A stretch of DNA of 64,000 bases from CALDTK01 sp965215115 (GTDB lineage Bacteria; Bacteroidota; Bacteroidia; Chitinophagales; Saprospiraceae). Under the pieces are notes generated by a model. It made no database searches, was not told the origin of the DNA, and saw only the letters and a program-made list of their open reading frames with translations. Shown here in pieces: positions 1 to 8,300 of the stretch. Location: the NCBI GenBank assembly GCA_965215115.1, contig OZ244050.1, positions 4,588,001 to 4,652,000 on the forward strand, written 5' to 3'. The translations under genes were made by a program, and so were the position numbers. Positions within the stretch are counted from its first letter, which is position 1, and each line of letters opens with the position of its first letter.

Positions 1-192
1 CCGCGCGGAGATAGAGAGGTATCTAGAGCGGCGGTCGCCGTATTTGCTGTACGAGCGGCTTTGACTTAGAATGGGGGGGGTTAGCAGAGCGGCTTTAGAC
101 TGTTACTGTAGGTAACACTGTCTCGTCGGGCGGGCGTGACGGGCCGTGTTTGCCTGCTTAGAGATGGGGCCCCTTCCCCAGGACTTTCCCGC

Positions 193-292
193 CACTCGTA
201 ATGTAACCCCCCCGGCCCCCCTTATTCATCCGCGCTGCCAGACCTTCGCTTCGCTCGATCCGGCAGCCCGGCTGAACAAGGGGGGAGGCGAC
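193..292 (+). repeat. C/G-rich hairpin module, copy A
   Basis: Begins CACTCG, continues GTAACCCCCCCGGCCCCCC then TTATT, and ends AACAAGGGGGGAGGCGACC. The middle is itself self-complementary (GCTGCC near 235 against GGCAGC near 262). The middle differs between copies while the ends are kept. Confidence 0.7.
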
Positions 293-350
293 CGTGGGGC
301 TCGCTTCGCTCGGGGGGCCTGCGGCACTCAGCTCGACGGTGCACGTGGGC

Positions 351-448
351 GTTCGCCTCCCCCCTTGTTTTGGTTTCGGCCGCGGGGCCGCGAAGCGGTT
401 CTGCGGCGGAAACCAAAATAAGGGGGGCCGGGGGGGTTACCCGCGAGT
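351..448 (-). repeat. C/G-rich hairpin module, copy B (inverted)
   Basis: Reverse orientation of the module: CGCCTCCCCCCTTGTTTTGG on the left, then AACCAAAATAAGGGGGGCC and GGGGGGTTAC on the right. The GTTTTGGTTTC and GAAACCAAAAT segments can pair to extend the hairpin. Confidence 0.7.
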
Positions 449-552
449 GAAGGGCAAAACCTCAGCCGTCAGAGAGGATCATAAAAGCGATGAGAAAGTC
501 CTAGGGCCCCTCCCCCTTCTCTAAGCAGGCAAACACGGCTCGCGCACCGGCC

Positions 553-1536
553 CTACTTTCCTGCCCTGAGCACGTCCGCCACGTACGCCCACGTGCGGGC
601 CTCGGCGTAGGTGTGCGCCTCGCCGGCGAGCGCGAAGCCGACGTGGCCACCTTCGGCGGGGTGCTCTAGGGTCACGGCGTCATTCGTTTTGGCGAAAGCC
701 GTCTCGTAGCAGCGGCCACCGAGCATCGGGTCGTTGAGCGCCTGCACGATGAGGGTCGGGACCTCGAAGCGGTCGAGGTGCCGGATCGGGCTCACGTCGT
801 AGTAGAAGTCCTCCGGGACCGAGCCCTCGGGGTAGTCGTGCAGCGGCAGCGAGAAGGTGCGGTCGAAGGCGTCCCAGTCGTGGACGCGCGCGAGGACGTC
901 GAGGCCGGCGATCTCGTGGCGGCTGGACTTCTGTTCCAACTTCGTCGCGAGGGCCTTCCAGAAGCGGCGGGAGTACACCCGGCCGAGGGGTGTCTCGAGG
1001 GCCGCGATGGCGTCGCCGAGGTAGAGCGGCGAACTGTAAGCCACGACGGCGTCGAGGTGGTGCTTCGCCTCGGCGGGCATGCGGCAGGCGTAGTTGAGGC
1101 CGATGTTGCCGCCCATGCTAAAGCCCACGTAGGCCATCGGACCGCCGTGACGCTGGCGCAGGCGCTCGACCACGGCGTGGAGGTCGGGGTAGTCCCCGTG
1201 GTGGTACATCCGCCGCAGGCGATTGAGTTGCCCCGAACAGGAGCGGAAGTTGATCGCGCAGATGCGCCAGCCGCGATCGGCAAAGTAGCGGGCCATCCCG
1301 CGGACGTACGCCCGGTCGGCGCTGCCCTCGAGGCCGTGTCCGATGACCAGCACGCCCCCGGTGTTGTCGGGGAAGGAAAAGTCGAGGTCGAGGAAGTCAC
1401 CGTCCGGCAGCTCCAGTCGTTCGCGCCGGAAGGCGACCGGCGCGACACGGCGCATGACGTTCGGCCAGACCGTCTGCAGGTGGCCCCCGACCTGCCAGGC
1501 CGGCGGACCGGGATATTGACTTTCGACGAAGGGCAT
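553..1536 (-). CDS. YheT-family alpha/beta hydrolase
   Basis: A 327-residue serine hydrolase of the YheT/EMB8 family. The oxyanion region GHGLEGS is near residues 66-72, the nucleophile elbow GFSMGG places Ser140, and the likely triad partners are Asp269 (ALNDP) and His298 (EGGHVGF). The N-terminal GGHLQTVWPN is typical of the family. The true substrate is unknown; relatives act on esters. The ATG at 1536 overlaps the stop of the upstream asparaginase as ATGA, so the two are surely co-transcribed. The frame stays open far upstream, but that stretch is antisense-like and was dropped. Residues 280-284 (AFAKT) are encoded by a dispersed hairpin motif. Confidence 0.9.
   Translation of the reverse strand: MPFVESQYPGPPAWQVGGHLQTVWPNVMRRVAPVAFRRERLELPDGDFLDLDFSFPDNTGGVLVIGHGLEGSADRAYVRGMARYFADRGWRICAINFRSCSGQLNRLRRMYHHGDYPDLHAVVERLRQRHGGPMAYVGFSMGGNIGLNYACRMPAEAKHHLDAVVAYSSPLYLGDAIAALETPLGRVYSRRFWKALATKLEQKSSRHEIAGLDVLARVHDWDAFDRTFSLPLHDYPEGSVPEDFYYDVSPIRHLDRFEVPTLIVQALNDPMLGGRCYETAFAKTNDAVTLEHPAEGGHVGFALAGEAHTYAEARTWAYVADVLRAGK
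686..700 (+). repeat. Hairpin motif, commonest form
   Basis: GTTTTGGCGAAAGCC inside the hydrolase gene on the antisense strand. Other identical copies start at 7118, 15849, 17332, 24864, 25170, 28617, 32169, 32606, 36333, 37932, 38304, 43773, 44146, 46365 and 49521. Confidence 0.85.
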
Positions 1537-2042
1537 CAGGACTCGGTCTGTGGCTCGAGCGCCTCGAAGAAGCCCGTCTTGCGGTTCTTGCGCACGCCGT
1601 CCCACCGGAAGTAGCGGCCGTTCATGACGACGTATACGCCTGTCGGCAAAACCTGCACGAAGCTGAGCGCCGAGCCGAGGTTGAAGAATCCATCCGAGGA
1701 GCTCCCGAAGGCGTACGGGATCATGGCGCCGGTGAGGACGATGGTCTTGCCCTCCGGCAAACGCGACGCGAGGTAGGTCGCGGTCTCGACCATGGTGTCG
1801 CTGCCGTGCGTGACGACGATGTGGGGGCTGTTGGAGCGTTTGATGTTGTGGGCGATGATCTGGCGGTCGGCCTCCGTCATCTCGAGGCTGTCGATCATCA
1901 TCAGCGTGCGGACGTGGTAGGCGGCGGTGCAGCGGCCGCGGTCCAGCATCTCGTTGACGTGGGTCTCGTCGAAGACGAGCGTGCCGTTGATGTAGTCGTA
2001 CTCCTTGTCGAAAGTGCCGCCGGTGATGAAGATCTGGATCAT
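1536..2042 (-). CDS. Short asparaginase-domain protein
   Basis: 168 residues, equal to only the N-terminal catalytic domain of type I/II asparaginases, as is usual for a small Bacteroidota family. Catalytic motifs are present: TGGTFD with Thr10, THGSDTM (78-84) and Lys99 in EGKTIVLTGA. The C-terminal domain that normally completes the dimer active site is absent, so asparaginase activity is an assumption. The ATG at 2042 lies 8 bases after a TACTTTTG promoter box, and the stop overlaps the hydrolase start. Confidence 0.85.
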   Translation of the reverse strand: MIQIFITGGTFDKEYDYINGTLVFDETHVNEMLDRGRCTAAYHVRTLMMIDSLEMTEADRQIIAHNIKRSNSPHIVVTHGSDTMVETATYLASRLPEGKTIVLTGAMIPYAFGSSSDGFFNLGSALSFVQVLPTGVYVVMNGRYFRWDGVRKNRKTGFFEALEPQTES

Positions 2043-2050
2043 GCGCGGCG

Positions 2051-2058
2051 CAAAAGTA
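2051..2058 (-). promoter_or_regulatory. -7 box TACTTTTG for the asparaginase operon
   Basis: Exact match to the Bacteroidota TAnnTTTG element, 8 bases before the ATG at 2042. The transcript should start at or next to the start codon. Confidence 0.65.
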
Positions 2059-2115
2059 GGCGCTGAACAAATTGACCACGCCGTAGCTTTCTGCGGGTAG
2101 AGTAAACCAGCTGTT

Positions 2116-3354
2116 ATGAGGACCGCCCGCCTTGTCCAACCCCTTATTTTTTCCGCATTTGCCCTCCTGACGATCGGCTGCAACAACCCGCAACAGCAGG
2201 ATGAAGACCAGGCGCTCACCCCTCAGGATGGCGAGCGGCACCCCGGCAACGACGGCGGCTTCAGGGAGCGGGATTTACTCGACGACGACAGGGCCACGAC
2301 CACCGAGGGAACGGTCGACAGCTACACCGGCACCGCCGACGACGATGCCGTCTACGACGCGACCGTCGGTGGCACGGAGGACAACGTCAACTTCACCGGC
2401 GATGCCATCAACCCGACCAACGACCCCGTCACCCCGAACGCCCCCCTCGCCGACGGTACCGCCGGTCAGCCCAGCCAGGCAGCCAACCGGAGTGCGAACA
2501 ACGAGTCGATCCGCAACCGAAACGCCGGAGATGTCCCGGGGACAGGCGCCACCAACAGTGCCGACCGGCCCTACGGTAACAATGAAGCCAGCCCGAGCGC
2601 GAACATCGAGAACGGCGTCGTCACCCAGGAAGGGCTCAAGGAGTACGTCACAGCGGACATGGCGACCAACATGCCGGTCTACGCCCCCGGCGAGAACGAC
2701 GCCGCCTACATCGGGCAGGTTTACGGTCGGCGCGGCAGCGACGGCCCCCGCAACGCTCCCGTAGAGGCGATGGAGGACGACGAGTACCGCATCAGTCTGT
2801 ACGCCCCGGCGATGTCGGATGTCGCCGCGGCCAGCTACAACAACACGCAGACCAAGCTCTTCCCGAAGCCGGGCGCCCAGAACTTCGTGCGCTACCAGCC
2901 GATGCAGCTCAAGTTCGTCCCGCTGCTGTCGTGGAACGCCCCGGTGGACGGGACTACGGCCAGGGACAAGGCCGCAAAGGATAGCGCCCCGCGACTCGGG
3001 GGCGATTGCGCCAACAGCGACGACCCCGAGGGCTGCAGCAGCGCCGCCTTCGACAAGCAGTTCGGCCCGCTCCTCAACGACCCCCGCGTGGCCCGCAGCA
3101 TCGCACAGGACAAGATCGACGCCTTCCGCTTCGAACTCGACGCCCAGGGCAGACTCGACCCCGGCAGCATCGTGGTGATGGCCGACGGCAAGCCCTGCAC
3201 CGGCAGTGAGTGCGCCCGCTTCCGTTCGCTCGTGACCGGCGTCATCGCGCAGCAGCAGTGGACCGCCGCCACGAAAGGCGGCATGGCCGTGGCCACCCGG
3301 GTGATGGTGCCCCTGCGCTACGGCGTCGGGACCAATAAGAATATGTTGGAGTAG
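2116..3354 (+). CDS. Hypothetical lipoprotein, low-complexity N-terminal half
   Basis: 412 residues, not matched to a family. A lipoprotein signal peptide is clear: basic start MRTAR, a hydrophobic run, and the lipobox LTIGC with Cys22. The mature N-terminal half (to about residue 160) is rich in Asp, Asn, Thr and Gly and probably disordered. The C-terminal half (from about 165) is more globular and contains three to four cysteines (CANSDDPEGCS, KPCTGSEC) that could form disulfides. Location is presumably the outer membrane or cell surface. It is transcribed away from the asparaginase operon, 73 bp from its start. Confidence 0.75.
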   Translation: MRTARLVQPLIFSAFALLTIGCNNPQQQDEDQALTPQDGERHPGNDGGFRERDLLDDDRATTTEGTVDSYTGTADDDAVYDATVGGTEDNVNFTGDAINPTNDPVTPNAPLADGTAGQPSQAANRSANNESIRNRNAGDVPGTGATNSADRPYGNNEASPSANIENGVVTQEGLKEYVTADMATNMPVYAPGENDAAYIGQVYGRRGSDGPRNAPVEAMEDDEYRISLYAPAMSDVAAASYNNTQTKLFPKPGAQNFVRYQPMQLKFVPLLSWNAPVDGTTARDKAAKDSAPRLGGDCANSDDPEGCSSAAFDKQFGPLLNDPRVARSIAQDKIDAFRFELDAQGRLDPGSIVVMADGKPCTGSECARFRSLVTGVIAQQQWTAATKGGMAVATRVMVPLRYGVGTNKNMLE

Positions 3355-3370
3355 GGGTCCAGACCCAACC

Positions 3371-3862
3371 CTACCGCACCACCTTATCCGCGCAGTACGA
3401 GCTCGCGTACGCGTCCGGCTTGGCCTTGAAGACGAAGCCCATCCCGAGGATGTAACCCATCGCATCGGCGAGCGCCTTGTTGCTCTTGAAGCTCGGGTCG
3501 GTGTTGATGTCGGCGTGGACCTCGAGTTCGACGTCGTAGCGGTCGAGCAGGTCGCACATCTTGTACGCGATCTCCACGGAGCGGCCGACCTCGGTAATCA
3601 TGCGCTCCTTGATGCTCATGTTGGCCGGCTGGTTGTAGTTGGCGATGAACATGAAGCCGCCCTTCTTCTCGCGCACGAAGACGATGACCGTGGCGAACTC
3701 CACGAGCTCGCCGCGCTTCTGGGAGTCGGTCCCGATGCAGACCTTGAGTTTGTTGCCCGCGGCGCGCTCGCGCACGATGGCGGCCTCGATGGCACTGAGG
3801 AGGTCTCCGTCGATGGAAGCGCCATTGAGCCGGCGCCACCGCATGTCGATTAAGGCTTTCAT
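3371..3862 (-). CDS. YkuK/DUF458 family RNase H-like protein
   Basis: 163 residues of the YkuK (DUF458) family, predicted to have an RNase H fold. Recognisable blocks are KVCIGTDSQKRG near the N-terminus, FATVIVFVREKKGG, and the C-terminal HADINTDPSFKSNK followed by ALADAMGYILGMGF. Acidic residues in GTDSQ and HADIN are the likely metal ligands. The biochemical role is not established. I chose the ATG at 3862, not the upstream in-frame start, because a TACTTTCG promoter box lies only 4 bases before it. Confidence 0.85.
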   Translation of the reverse strand: MKALIDMRWRRLNGASIDGDLLSAIEAAIVRERAAGNKLKVCIGTDSQKRGELVEFATVIVFVREKKGGFMFIANYNQPANMSIKERMITEVGRSVEIAYKMCDLLDRYDVELEVHADINTDPSFKSNKALADAMGYILGMGFVFKAKPDAYASSYCADKVVR

Positions 3863-3866
3863 GCGT

Positions 3867-3874
3867 CGAAAGTA
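3867..3874 (-). promoter_or_regulatory. -7 box TACTTTCG, leaderless start of ykuK-like gene
   Basis: Box on the minus strand with 4 bases to the ATG at 3862. There is no room for a ribosome binding site. Confidence 0.6.
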
Positions 3875-3976
3875 AGGCGGGCAATTACTACGGAGTAGCG
3901 TCACGGGTTTGCATTATGAACGGTTGTGTACAAGTAACACTGCCGTAACCGCCGCCGGGGGTCTTATCTGGGGCCC

Positions 3977-3984
3977 TACCTTTG
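3977..3984 (+). promoter_or_regulatory. -7 box TACCTTTG for the FGE-like lipoprotein
   Basis: TACCTTTG, then 5 bases to the ATG at 3990. It supports the upstream lipoprotein start over the internal start in the other frame. Confidence 0.65.
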
Positions 3985-3989
3985 CGGCG

Positions 3990-4818
3990 ATGAAGTTCGG
4001 ATCGGTGGTGGTCGCGTGTTTACTGGTGGCCTGTGGGGCTGTTGTCGAGCCGCCCGCGGGCGCTGATGCGCCGCCGACCGACGACGACGTTCGAGGCGCC
4101 ACCCGTCGGTGCGGTCCCGATTGTCGTGGGCACGGACACGCTGCTATTCGACCGCACGCCCGTCACCGTGGCTCAGTTCGCGTCTTTCGTCGAGTCTGCC
4201 GCCTACACGACGCAGGCGGAGACCTTCGGCAACTCCGGCGTCTTCGATGTCGAAGGCCAGGCCTGGCGACTCATTGACGGTGCGTTTTGGCGACAGCCTT
4301 TCGGCAAAACCGCTGGCGACGCCCCCCCTGATCACCCCGTGACGCAGGTGAGTTACTACGATGCGGAAGCCTACTGCGCCTTCTACCGGAAACGTCTTCC
4401 GACGAGCGCCGAGTGGGAGGCAGCAGCGCGCGCCTCGCAACCGGCAGGGACCGTTCAGTATCCTTGGGGCGACAGCATCAAGAGCACGTCGGGAACCTAC
4501 TACGCCAACGTCTGGCAGGGCATCTTCCCCGTCGTGCAGCGCGTCGAGGACGGCTACGCGTACACTTCGCCCGTCGGGGCCTTCGGGGCGCATCCGAGTG
4601 GGCTCACCGATATGGCGGGCAACGTCTGGGAGTGGGTCCAGGACACGATCGGCGGCGTGCGCGTCCCCGGCGACGACACCCACCACCTCGCCAAGGGCGG
4701 AAGCTTCCTGTGCGAACCGGGCTGGTGCCACGGCTACCTCATCACGGGCTCGACGCACAACTCCGCGGAGACCGGGCTCTTCCACACCGGATTTAGATGC
4801 GTGTGTGATAAAGAGTAG
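3990..4818 (+). pseudogene. Formylglycine-generating-enzyme-like lipoprotein, frameshifted
   Basis: The first ~35 codons from ATG 3990 encode a lipoprotein signal (MKFGSVVVACLLVAC), while the enzyme domain is read in the next frame from about 4100. A one-base insertion or two-base deletion in the GACGACGACG stretch (about 4078-4100) would join ADAPPTDDD to FEAPPVGAVPIV. The domain is a complete SUMF1/FGE fold: HPVTQVSYYDAEAYC, LPTSAEWEAAAR, YPWGD, GNVWEWVQD and a C-terminal GFRCV. The cysteine pair in FLCEPGWC matches the copper-binding pair of true FGEs, so catalysis is plausible. Either a recent lesion or a sequence error. No sulfatase is nearby. Two hairpin motifs overlap tail to tail at 4284-4310. 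Confidence 0.75.
4284..4310. repeat. Two overlapping, inverted hairpin motifs
   Basis: GTTTT-GGC-GACA-GCC on the plus strand (4284-4298) shares its last GCC with GTTTT-GCC-GAAA-GGC on the minus strand (4296-4310). Together they form an inverted pair inside the coding region. Confidence 0.7.
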
Positions 4819-4898
4819 GACTCGGCGGGCGACATTTGCGCCGCCGTCGTACGCCACCGCCGGCGTTCGCGCACGCGCCCACCCCTACCCGCCCGTCG

Positions 4899-6296
4899 AT
4901 GAATAACTCGTACTACGACCTGATTGACCAAACGTTCTACTTCCCGACGGACGACCTGACCCTGGAGGACAAGCGCCTGCACTTCCACGGGATCGACCTC
5001 GTCGCGCTGTTGGAGAAGTACGGTTCGCCCCTGCGGGTGTACTACCTGCCGAGCATCAAGCACAAAATCCAGGAGGCGCGGACCTACTTCCGGGACTCGA
5101 TCCGGAGCCTGAAGTACGAGGGCAAGTATCACTTTGCGTACTGCACGAAGGCCAGTCACTTTCACTTCGTCATGCGGGAGGTGCTGGCGGCCGGGGCCTT
5201 GCTGGAGACGAGCTCGGCCTACGACATCGACCTGATCCGCAAGCTCCACCAGAAGCAGCGCATCGGTAAGGACCTGCTGCTGATCCACAACGGCTACAAG
5301 CCGCAGCGTTACCTCGACCGAATCCTGGGCCTGGTCAACGATGGTTTCAACAGCCTCCCGATCATCGACAACCCGACCGAACTCGAGTACTACCAGGAGC
5401 ACCTTTCGCCCGACACGAAGATGAACATCGGCATCCGCCTCGCCACCGAGGAGGAGCCGAAGTTCGAGTTTTACACCTCGCGCCTCGGGATCCGGGCGGC
5501 GAGCGTGGTGCGGTTCTACAACGACCACATCGCCTCCGACGAGCGCTTCGAGCTCAAGATGCTCCACTTCTTCGTCGACACCGGGATCCAGGACACGAGC
5601 TACTACTGGAACGAGCTCCGCAAGGCGGTGCGGGCTTACGCCCTGTTGCGCAAGAGCTGTCCTACCCTAACGGGGCTCAACATCGGTGGCGGTCTTCCGA
5701 TCCGCAACGGCCTCGGCGATCAGTTCGACTACTCATACCTCATCCGCGAGGTCGTGCGCCAGGTGCAGGACACCTGCAAGCGCGAGGGCGTCAAGGAGCC
5801 CGACCTCTACAGCGAGTTCGGCAAGTACACCGTCGGGGAGTCGGGCGCGACGCTCTTCGAGGTCATCGGCCAGAAGCAGCAGAACGACTCGGAGCTCTGG
5901 TACATGGTGGACAACAGCCTCATGACCTCGCTCCCGGACACCTGGGGGATCTCGGAGCGGTTTATCCTCCTGCCGATCGAGCACTGGGACGGTCCGCCGG
6001 TGCGGGTCAACATCGGGGGGCTCACCTGCGACAACTCGGATTTCTACAACGCCGAGAGTCACGGGGGCCAGGTGTACATGCCGAAGTTCGACATCTCGAA
6101 GAAGCGGCTGCGGCTGGGTTTCTTTCACACGGGCGCCTACCAGGATGCGCTGTCGGGCTACGGGGGGATCAAGCACTGTCTGATCCCGGCGATGCAGCGG
6201 GTGCTCGTGGACCGGGACGTCGACGGGACGCAGCGGGATTGGCTGGACGCGCCGGAGCAGAGCTCGGAGCAGATGTTGGACTTGTTGGGGTACTAG
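4899..6296 (+). CDS. speA: Arginine decarboxylase (Bacteroidota type, fold III PLP)
   Basis: 465 residues, full length for the Bacteroidota arginine decarboxylase family, which belongs to the alanine-racemase-fold PLP enzymes. The PLP lysine is Lys84 in FAYCTKASH. Other blocks are LNIGGGLPIRN (phosphate-binding glycines), SEFGKYTVGESG, DNSLMTSLPDTWG and GGLTCDNSDFY, which carries the second-subunit cysteine and aspartate. It should make agmatine for spermidine synthesis. No other polyamine gene is close. I chose ATG 4899 because the family begins with an NxYxDLIDQTYYFP-like sequence; the open frame further upstream is not conserved. Confidence 0.88.
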   Translation: MNNSYYDLIDQTFYFPTDDLTLEDKRLHFHGIDLVALLEKYGSPLRVYYLPSIKHKIQEARTYFRDSIRSLKYEGKYHFAYCTKASHFHFVMREVLAAGALLETSSAYDIDLIRKLHQKQRIGKDLLLIHNGYKPQRYLDRILGLVNDGFNSLPIIDNPTELEYYQEHLSPDTKMNIGIRLATEEEPKFEFYTSRLGIRAASVVRFYNDHIASDERFELKMLHFFVDTGIQDTSYYWNELRKAVRAYALLRKSCPTLTGLNIGGGLPIRNGLGDQFDYSYLIREVVRQVQDTCKREGVKEPDLYSEFGKYTVGESGATLFEVIGQKQQNDSELWYMVDNSLMTSLPDTWGISERFILLPIEHWDGPPVRVNIGGLTCDNSDFYNAESHGGQVYMPKFDISKKRLRLGFFHTGAYQDALSGYGGIKHCLIPAMQRVLVDRDVDGTQRDWLDAPEQSSEQMLDLLGY

Positions 6297-6476
6297 GGAG
6301 GGCGATCGCTTGGGTGCCCTTCTTTCGTACCCGGGGTCCTACCCGGGCCTTCGGTTGGATGGGCTCGTTGGTGTGGGTTCGGGGCTCGATTACGTTTGGG
6401 GGTTGGACCCCGGGCTACTCGTGGTTCGACCCCGCTGGGGTCGCGGGGGGGGGGGCACTTCGTTGGGCCACTGCGC
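6297..6476. other. GC-rich spacer between convergent genes
   Basis: Contains a run of ten or more G around 6447-6457 and the inverted words TACCCGGG/CCCGGGTA-like near 6330-6348. No terminator with a T-tract was seen. Confidence 0.4.
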
Positions 6477-7055
6477 TCAATACACCCATTCGTCAATGTG
6501 CGCGCGGAACACCTTCACCAAATTCCTCGCGTCGTCGATGGCGCGGTGCTGTGCGCCGTCCCAGGTGTGTCCGCTGGCGACTACGCTGCGGGCCAGGCCC
6601 CGGGGCTTCTGTAGCCGGTTGATCGCGCGGTACTGCTCCTTGAGGTTGATGTGGGGGCTCACCCAGTCGTCGTCCATGCCGTGGAGGGCGCAGTCGCGGC
6701 GCAGTTGCTTGGCGTCGAAGTCGCCCCAGCTGCACAGGAGGTACTCCTCGTCGTCGTCGTAGCCGATGAACTCGATGAAGTCCTCGGCGACGATGTCGAA
6801 GGGGTCCGCGCGGTCGACGTCGGACTGGTCGATGCCCGTGAGCTCGCTGCAGAAGGTGCTCAGGCGGGGGTGGAGCCGCGGCCGCACGAAGGCCTGGAAG
6901 CTCGCGAGCGCCTCCCCGTCGCGGCTCAGGCGGTAGGCCCCGAACTCGATCGTCTCTTGCGGGATGGACGGGGGGCGGTTCTGCCAGCAGGTGGCCTCGA
7001 GGTCGAAGACGATGTAGTGCACGCGGGTCGGGGGTTCGGCCGGTAAACTAACCAT
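6477..7055 (-). CDS. DEDDh 3'-5' exonuclease (ERI-1/KapD-like)
   Basis: 192 residues. The three exonuclease motifs of the DEDDh family are visible: FDLEAT (Asp18, Glu20), WGDFDAKQL in the middle, and HRAIDDARN near the C-terminus with the catalytic His and Asp. The size and the N-terminal YIVFDLEATCW resemble the ERI-1-like exonucleases that trim structured RNA ends. Whether it acts on RNA or DNA cannot be told. Monocistronic by appearance. Confidence 0.85.
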   Translation of the reverse strand: MVSLPAEPPTRVHYIVFDLEATCWQNRPPSIPQETIEFGAYRLSRDGEALASFQAFVRPRLHPRLSTFCSELTGIDQSDVDRADPFDIVAEDFIEFIGYDDDEEYLLCSWGDFDAKQLRRDCALHGMDDDWVSPHINLKEQYRAINRLQKPRGLARSVVASGHTWDGAQHRAIDDARNLVKVFRAHIDEWVY

Positions 7056-7117
7056 CAGCGCACCGGCGGTACCGTACTAACGAGTCCGGTCTACGGAAAG
7101 GTGAGGGCGCGGCAGAG

Positions 7118-7180
7118 GGCTTTCGCCAAAACGCAAAACCCCCGGGACGAGGCCCGCGCGGCCTAGTTTTGCGGAAACGC
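7118..7180. repeat. Two intergenic hairpin motifs
   Basis: An exact minus-strand copy of GTTTTGGCGAAAGCC (7118-7132) and a plus-strand variant GTTTT-GCG-GAAA-CGC (7166-7180), where both stem arms changed together. Both lie in the 181-bp spacer before 7237 and cannot be explained by coding. Confidence 0.75.
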
Positions 7181-7236
7181 GCCAAAAGCGCCAGAACCGC
7201 CATCCGCGACAAACCTCCGAAATCGCCCCGCCCCCC

Positions 7237-7677
7237 ATGGAAGAAGTCTTCGTACCCGAGGTCGCGGCCAGCTACCGGTGGATCAGCGCGGCCGGGATCC
7301 TCGTCGTCGTCGCGGTCGTGTGGACGATCTCCGCCTACCGCGGCCCGACGACGCGCAACTCCAAACTCGGGCAGCTCCTCGGACCGATGCTCATCCTGTT
7401 TGGCCTGAGCAGCCTCGTCATGGTCGGCCTCGACCTGAGCAAGTCGCCCATCATCGTGGTGGCCCCGGGCTACGCGATCATCGGCAACGATACCCTGCTG
7501 CCGGGCGGTCTGTCGCGGGCGTACCTCGAGCCCGTGTCGGTCTCCGGGCTCGCGGGGCGGGGCGGCACCCAGGACCTGGGCATCATCGAGTACACCGACG
7601 GCACGCAACTCGTGCTCGCGGCCGACGAATACGACACGCGCGCCGTCGTGGCGGCGATGCGCAAGCTGAAGGAGTAG
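7237..7677 (+). CDS. Hypothetical membrane-anchored protein, PH-like tail
   Basis: 146 residues, family not recognised. Two hydrophobic segments (about 18-36 and 49-65) are followed by a soluble C-terminal part of short beta-like strands (IIVVAPGYAIIGNDTLLP, GIIEYTDGTQLVLAA). The arrangement resembles small bacterial proteins with two membrane helices and a PH-like domain, but that is only an impression. It converges with the NUDIX gene, 9 bp away. Confidence 0.7.
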   Translation: MEEVFVPEVAASYRWISAAGILVVVAVVWTISAYRGPTTRNSKLGQLLGPMLILFGLSSLVMVGLDLSKSPIIVVAPGYAIIGNDTLLPGGLSRAYLEPVSVSGLAGRGGTQDLGIIEYTDGTQLVLAADEYDTRAVVAAMRKLKE

Positions 7678-7686
7678 GTCCGGCGG

Positions 7687-8289
7687 CTAGCGTGTCACGC
7701 TGTCGAGGATGGCGTGGAGGCTCGGGTACATCGCCCCCCGCACCTCGTCGAGCTTGTTTAGCGCCACCCACTCGGCGCGCTCGATGTCCTCCTCGGCCTG
7801 GGGGACGAGGGCTTCCTGCGTGGCGTGCATCTCGTACCAGTAGGTTGGCTTCAGGATGCGCTTGCCCTGCCGGGAGGCGTAGGTGTGATAGGTGGTCGGC
7901 AGTTCGCGCTGGAGTTTGAGTTCGGTGATACCGGTCTCCTCGGTCACCTCGCGCAGGGCGGCGGCGTGCTGCGATTCGCCCTTGTCGATCTTGCCCTTCG
8001 GCAGGTCCCAGCTCCCGCGGCGGTAGATGCACAGGAGTCGCTCCTCGTTGATGACGGCGCCCCCGGCGGCGGGGACGATGTCGTACAGCTGCTGAAAGTC
8101 GCGCCACAGGCGCTCGGGTTCGTCGCAGAGCACGAGTGCTCCCGCGGGGTGGCGACCGCCCTCGAGCGTGCCGATGACTTGCAAAAGGAACTTCGACTTG
8201 CCGTTGTAGCGCAGCGTGAGCTCGGGTTTGTCGACCGGGGCCACGGCGTCGAACCGCAGGGGGGAGTCGTTGACGTAGACGGTATACAT
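7687..8289 (-). CDS. NUDIX hydrolase
   Basis: 200 residues. The NUDIX box runs through KGKIDKGES and REVTEETGI with its REx2EExG core, around residues 114-136. An N-terminal extension of about 80 residues precedes it. The gene is divergent from pyrE with only 11 bp between start codons, an arrangement common in Bacteroidota. The substrate, some nucleoside diphosphate derivative, is unknown. Confidence 0.9.
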   Translation of the reverse strand: MYTVYVNDSPLRFDAVAPVDKPELTLRYNGKSKFLLQVIGTLEGGRHPAGALVLCDEPERLWRDFQQLYDIVPAAGGAVINEERLLCIYRRGSWDLPKGKIDKGESQHAAALREVTEETGITELKLQRELPTTYHTYASRQGKRILKPTYWYEMHATQEALVPQAEEDIERAEWVALNKLDEVRGAMYPSLHAILDSVTR

Positions 8290-8300
8290 TCGCGGGGCTT

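Larger units (their letters stand above)
144..538. repeat. ~395-bp nested palindromic element
   Basis: The outer arms are a perfect 21-bp inverted repeat (144-164 against 518-538). Further in, GGACTTTC (181-188) pairs with GAAAGTCC (494-501) and CACTCG (193-198) with CGAGTG (443-448). Inside lie two oppositely oriented copies of a C/G-rich module (193-292 plus, 351-448 minus). Each module starts near GTAACCCCCCCGGCCCCCC and finishes with AACAAGGGGGGAGGCG. A third module copy is at the right end of the window. There is no transposase, so this is a non-coding repeat, possibly MITE-like. Confidence 0.75.
1..552. other. Gene-free left end, mostly a nested palindrome
   Basis: No coding region is convincing here. 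Bases 52-61 and 88-97 share GAGCGGCTTT, and 102-116 can fold as GTTAC-loop-GTAAC. From 144 to 538 the DNA is one large imperfect palindrome, described separately. The next gene ends at 553 on the minus strand. Confidence 0.6.

Noticed and set aside
1537..2241. N-terminal extension of the hydrolase frame, covering the asparaginase gene
   Set aside because: It overlaps a clear asparaginase in another frame and has no family similarity; the ATGA overlap gives the natural start.
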